Shown: positions 7,654 through 10,763 of the stretch, one piece after another
Layout: the number at the start of each line of letters is the position of its first letter
How positions within the stretch are numbered: the stretch's first letter is position 1
Assembly: GCA_032353305.1 (NCBI GenBank)
Contig: JAUCNG010393700.1
Location: forward strand, 1 to 10,763
Source: Cephalothrix spiralis
Taxonomy: Eukaryota; Nemertea; Palaeonemertea; Archinemertea; Cephalotrichidae
Direction of reading: 5' to 3'
DNA: 10,763 nucleotides
The notes under the pieces: model-generated
Seen by the model: the letters and a program-made list of their open reading frames with translations, nothing else
What the model was told of the DNA's origin: nothing
The model's database searches: none
Made by a program: the position numbers and the translations under genes

Positions 7654-7747
7654 AAATTGTTATGTATGCTCAAGCGAGTGGCGTTTTTTAATGAACATTA
7701 AAAAATACGCCACTGGCGCGAAGGAGCTCACTTGGAAATAACAATTT
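7654..7747. repeat. Imperfect long palindrome (fold-back-like)
   Basis: The core arms agtggcgttttttaatg (7677-7693) and cattaaaaaatacgccact (7696-7714) pair around aa with one 2-base bulge. Pairing resumes further out: aaattgttat (7654-7663) is the reverse complement of ataacaattt (7738-7747), with gctc/gagc between them. This suggests a small fold-back or MITE-type element with worn arms. Confidence 0.75.
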
Positions 7748-8868
7748 TTAGCTTTCGTTATACTATAAATATAAATCTCTAACGTCGAAAATATTACCTT
7801 TTGAGAACAAATTTGATTGGGTAGGTTGCTCATACTCAGCATTCATAATCTATTCAATCAAACAAACCGCGACTCTATATTATAAAAACGACTTTAAATT
7901 TTTGACCTCAATCACGGCCGGGTTCCAAGGTCATAGCTCGGATTCCAATAACATTTTTAACTATAGTAGGTCAGTGTATAATGAAGCTTTCATAAAAGTT
8001 CCATTAAGCTAGGATCAAAACCCTAGGACTAAAGGAGGGGATAGATTTGGCGCTATGGTTAAAATATGCTAAAAATGAGGTTTTTGGCTAATTACGCCGC
8101 GTGGGCGTGGCCCAAGGATTCCGATCAATAACGGTTAATGGTTCTTTATAATGTGTTCGTATACCTCTATAAAACTTGTAACAATTGAAGTAATCATGTA
8201 ATAAATAGCTGTGATAAGTAGCTCTATGTATGCCTCAAATAATAATACCCTTGGAATCTTTCTCGCACATTGCCAATTTTTTTTATTTGAGATCCAATTT
8301 TTTTTATCGTACTTTATCATGTACTAAAAACAGTAGTGAAAACATACCGTGAACGTATAAGTTGAAACGTGGGTCGAAATTATACACAAAATACAACCAA
8401 AGCAAATGAAAAGAATATTTCGAGCTACTAAACGCGTGGATTACCTCTAAGAAAGGCATTAGAAAGGTTTAAGATGGATAATTCTTAATTTCGAACCTAT
8501 ATGTAATGTACAGTCACCTAAAATAATTGAAAATAATTTATAAAAATATTACTGCTGTTTTAATGCATTATAGTAGTTATTTGATAGTTCCCTAAGCTGT
8601 GTGAGGTAAAACTTGTTCAAAAACTTGAAATAAGCTTGAAATAATCTTGGGTGAGTAGGGACAGCACTATTATTTTGAAAATATATCAGTAAAAAGTGTC
8701 ACAGCTGAAAATAAATTTGCAGCCACATAGCTTGTCCCCATAGACATCATTTCGTGAGAGAAAAAAAATTCCGTCTCTAAGTAAAAATAAATAATAATAA
8801 AAAAACTTCAAAAACTGTCCCGACACCCCATTTTACGGAAAATTCCGAAAAAGAATTAGAGATCATAC

Positions 8869-9076
8869 CTCAACATGTTCTGAATTCTGTTGAACGGCAG
8901 CTTCAAATGAAAGGACAGCATTCGGGATATCCCCTTGCTGTAATCGCTTAAGACCTTCTTCAAATGGATTAGGATGGTCAATTAAGGGATTATCTTGTTC
9001 AAATTTGTAATCTTTGTATAATTCATTAGTTGAAGAATCGAATTCTCGTACCCAAGAAAAAGTGTCCGGATCTTCT
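8869..9076 (-). CDS. PEX5: PEX5 internal exon (TPR1 region)
   Basis: The exon starts after ttttag (AG at 9078-9077) and ends GTT GAG|gtatga at 8869. It is 208 nt: one base completes the split Lys codon, then 69 codons follow, leaving phase 0. Visible residues 37-105 include [10 protein letters not shown], then [20 protein letters not shown], then [20 protein letters not shown]. The last stretch is the first TPR helix pair of the PTS1-receptor domain. The HP-PFEEGL and GD-PNAVL-FEAAVQ pattern is characteristic of PEX5 and of its relative PEX5L/TRIP8b. Affinity to PEX5 itself is supported by the WxxxF motif upstream and by conserved PTS1-groove asparagines downstream. Confidence 0.95.
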
Positions 9077-9299
9077 CTAAAATAAACAAAAGTAAGGATA
9101 TAACATAATTCAATTATAAGTAGTTTCTAGGGAGGATGTTTGGGCATCATCACATGGTCCGCTCTTTTCATTCTATGGCCCTCACACAAATCAATTGTAA
9201 TTCTTCTGAAATTATAACTAAGTCCTTAATTGAGTCGCCCATTGCTGCAATTAGACGAGTCTATATCGATCAAATGGGGAGCCAAGTTTTTTCGCTCTT

Positions 9300-9371
9300 A
9301 TTAACGATGACACTGAGGCTATATGTCTATCTGTTAACCAGATAAGCGTGGGTTCGAACCCCACTGGTTTT
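9300..9371 (+). repeat. tRNA-like cloverleaf relic
   Basis: There is a perfect T-arm: gtggg-ttcgaac-cccac (9348-9364), which includes a full B-box core. Upstream is a 5-bp anticodon-type stem tatct/agata with a 7-base loop gttaacc (9328-9344), whose anticodon would read TAA. A D-arm gaca/tgtc with GG in its loop lies at 9309-9327. The acceptor strands (9300-9306 and 9365-9371) pair poorly. The variable loop has 3 bases, whereas a nuclear tRNA-Leu has a long variable arm. It is a decayed tRNA or a tRNA-derived SINE head, not a functional tRNA-Leu. Confidence 0.5.
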
Positions 9372-9455
9372 AAAATAATTTTAGAGAAAATCATTTTTTA
9401 TTTAAAAATGAAAATGAAATAGATATTTAGGTAATGTGAAGTAGGTACATTGTAT

Positions 9456-9472
9456 ACACACACACACACACA
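9456..9472 (+). repeat. AC dinucleotide microsatellite
   Basis: About eight and a half AC units directly precede the inverted-repeat element that starts at 9481. Confidence 0.95.
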
Positions 9473-9480
9473 GGTTTACG

Positions 9481-9797
9481 GAACTTTTGGCTTACAACCT
9501 TCAGACCCTGGGCCCCTAAAATTGGTCAAACCCAATCGAAAATGGTATCTTTTTGTAATGGACAGTGTTGATCAGAAAATATCGGGTTCGACCCTTTTTG
9601 GGTTTTTTTAATTGCAAATTTGGCCACGGACTCGGCCCGGAGCCCCCAAAGTGAGCCCGACAATTTCGAAAATTTAAACTTGAACCTAGAATTTCCACAA
9701 GCTTTTTAAAAATATAAGGGTTAATGGGGCTTAGGCCGAGATTTTTGCGGGGGGGGGGCGCGAAAACTGGGGTATGAAGGTTGTACGCCAAAAATTC
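9481..9797. mobile_element. 317-bp MITE-like element with 29-bp terminal inverted repeats
   Basis: The left end (9481-9509, core cttttggcttacaacct) and the reverse complement of the right end (9769-9797, core tttttggcgtacaacct) agree at 25 of 29 positions. The interior is non-coding, with G/C-rich patches and a G10 run (9749-9758). It also holds a weak internal duplication: gcccctaaaattggtc...aatcgaaaat near 9511, against gcccccaaagtgagcc...tttcgaaaat near 9643. No clear target duplication is visible. The family is unassigned; a non-autonomous DNA transposon is the best reading. Confidence 0.75.
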
Positions 9798-9844
9798 ATT
9801 ACACCTGTGTACATTAAAGGCTGTGTAACAAGTAAAACATTTAC

Positions 9845-9951
9845 TTAGCCATTTCTTCCCACTGTTGCTGTAATCTATCCCAGAAATCTCCATCTGTATT
9901 TGCCTCTTGTTCAAATTCTTCTTGCCACTTATCAGCAAGTGATGACTTTTG
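9845..9951 (-). CDS. PEX5: PEX5 internal exon (WxxxF-containing segment before the TPR domain)
   Basis: This is the most upstream PEX5 exon visible. On the minus strand an acceptor reading cttttccag ends at 9952, and the exon begins in phase 0 with CAA. The donor is AA|gtaaat at 9844-9843. It encodes 35 residues plus two bases of a Lys codon. It contains WQEEF, which fits the WxxxF/Y pentapeptides that in PEX5 proteins bind PEX14 and PEX13 at the peroxisomal membrane. It then reads DFWDRLQQQWEEMAK, closely resembling the segment just before the TPR domain of animal PEX5. The split codon joins in frame to the exon at 9076-8869. The remaining N-terminal region, with the ubiquitinated cysteine and further pentapeptides, must lie beyond 10763. 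The family identity is secure. The exon number is unknown. Confidence 0.93.
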
Positions 9952-10763
9952 CTGGAAAAGGAAACGGGAATTTATAAACATACGTACGTTTTTAGCCAAC
10001 AAACAACACATTATTCTACCTATAGGCCATTTTGAAAAACAGTGATCTATCTATATGCACATAACACATTTATATGGCCTAAAACCAGCCGTTATCTAAG
10101 AGCGAAAATCATGGCTATGAAGAATGCTACATGTGTATTTTGGTTGGTTTTATGCCATATCAATGTTATTACGGATAGAAACTTACTCCTTACTAACCGG
10201 TATCAACTTATATTACCGATTCGTGCAATGCGCAAACCTAAAACTCTAAGGCGTTCACATGGGTTCGTTCCAAAAGTAGGACTGTAACAAATACATTGTA
10301 GTTGATTTAGAGTATAATAGATCCACATTTAGAATCCTATACAGCCTGCTGTGTCATTCAAAGTAAATATATCTTAAATTTAATTAATTCGTTAGTAAAT
10401 AATTTAATTCCATTACCCCTTTTATCATCAAGTGTTTTTATATAAATCATATATTAGTTTTCTACAATTAGGGTAGATAAATATTATTCTAAACCATACA
10501 TCAACCCATACATTTTTGGAAAGCTGATATTACTATCAGAAATTACACCTAGATTCTAAAGGATATTTATGGAATTTTAACAATCAATTAGGACATTTGC
10601 ATGTTCGATGAATGGAATTGTTAGACAGTATAAACTTTGGATTATCTAGGACCCAAGTTCCTCGATTTTAAATACTTTTTTTTCCATTCCTGAGAAAAGT
10701 TAGTTCGAAATTTGATATACACATTGTAGTTAAAAAACAATTCATCATAAAGATCAAATTTCT
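9952..10763. other. PEX5 intron, upstream of the first visible exon, running off the window
   Basis: On the minus strand this should lead to N-terminal PEX5 exons, but I find no segment with PEX5-like coding and matched splice sites here. The 81-codon plus-strand ORF at 10042-10287 has no recognisable domain. The sequence is AT-rich and shows no further structure. Confidence 0.65.

Larger units (their letters stand above)
7276..8868. other. PEX5 intron with two palindromes
   Basis: This 1593-base intron contains two strong palindromes (7482-7532 and 7654-7747). It also has a 14-base direct repeat ccaattttttttat (8273-8286 and 8294-8307). A moderately GC-rich segment at 7905-8130 contains two loosely similar ccaagg...ggattcc...ataac stretches. 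The minus-strand ORFs at 7660-7842 and 8135-8320 lack any domain signal. Positions 8330-8860 show nothing beyond AT-rich sequence. Confidence 0.7.
9077..9844. other. PEX5 intron holding tRNA-like relic, AC microsatellite and MITE-like element
   Basis: This 768-base intron lies between exons 9845-9951 and 8869-9076. Most of it is accounted for by the tRNA-like segment at 9300-9371, (AC)n at 9456-9472 and the inverted-repeat element at 9481-9797. The plus-strand ORF at 9136-9345 and the minus-strand ORF at 9516-9938 are chance frames. The latter crosses the PEX5 exon out of frame. Confidence 0.8.

Noticed and set aside
7904-7935. tgacct...aggtca inverted half-sites as a nuclear-receptor element
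   Set aside because: The 19-base spacing is not a standard arrangement, and such short hexamers occur by chance.
8135-8320. 61-codon minus-strand ORF with a hydrophobic stretch
   Set aside because: It is AT-driven hydrophobic codons in an intron and contains the local poly-T direct repeat, with no family similarity.
9136-9345. 69-codon plus-strand ORF
   Set aside because: There is no domain, and it ends inside the tRNA-like relic; it is a chance frame.
9584-9596. B-box-like gggttcgaccc as a third tRNA relic
   Set aside because: It lies inside the inverted-repeat element, with no A box or cloverleaf arms around it.
9516-9938. 140-codon minus-strand ORF
   Set aside because: It runs through a PEX5 exon in the wrong frame, across a splice donor and into the MITE-like element, with no domain.
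10042-10287. 81-codon plus-strand ORF
   Set aside because: There is no recognisable domain or splice context; it is likely intronic noise.

Overview
The window is nuclear DNA from an animal, most likely an invertebrate. It is AT-rich, its conserved protein is split by GT-AG introns, and its introns are full of tandem repeats, palindromes and short mobile-element relics. I cannot name the species. The sequence resembles PEX5 proteins of animals in general, and no clade-specific marker stands out.

The backbone is the 3' half of PEX5, the cytosolic receptor for peroxisomal PTS1 cargo, on the minus strand. Six exons can be placed to the base: 9845-9951, 9076-8869, 7275-7205, 6160-5803, 5146-4989 and 90-1. 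All six join in one frame and give 330 continuous residues. These run from a WxxxF-type motif through the TPR array to just before the C-terminal end. The N-terminal exons lie to the right of the window, and the last codons and stop lie to its left.

The final complete intron (91-4988, about 4.9 kb) holds a second gene on the opposite (plus) strand at 1081-3346. It has no visible intron and encodes an ankyrin-repeat protein fused to a TKL-like Ser/Thr kinase. A single frame change inside the kinase N-lobe (overlap 2411-2478) splits it into two reading frames. The glycine loop, VAIK-type lysine, HRD, DFG and APE motifs are all intact, so this is a very young lesion, an assembly error or, less likely, a recoding site.

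The introns carry most of the remaining structure. There is a degenerate ~390-bp tandem duplication (3660-4440, with a partial third copy to about 4870). A 61-bp satellite-like array (5253-5691) shows an alternating two-unit pattern. A ~95-bp dispersed element occurs twice (3410-3512 and 6950-7042), the second copy flanked by perfect 11-bp direct repeats. There are two tRNA-like relics (6541-6605 and 9300-9371), two long palindromes (7482-7532 and 7654-7747), and a 317-bp MITE-like element with 29-bp terminal inverted repeats (9481-9797) sitting 47 bases from a PEX5 splice donor.

No rRNA, convincing functional tRNA, CRISPR array or bacterial-type operon is present.
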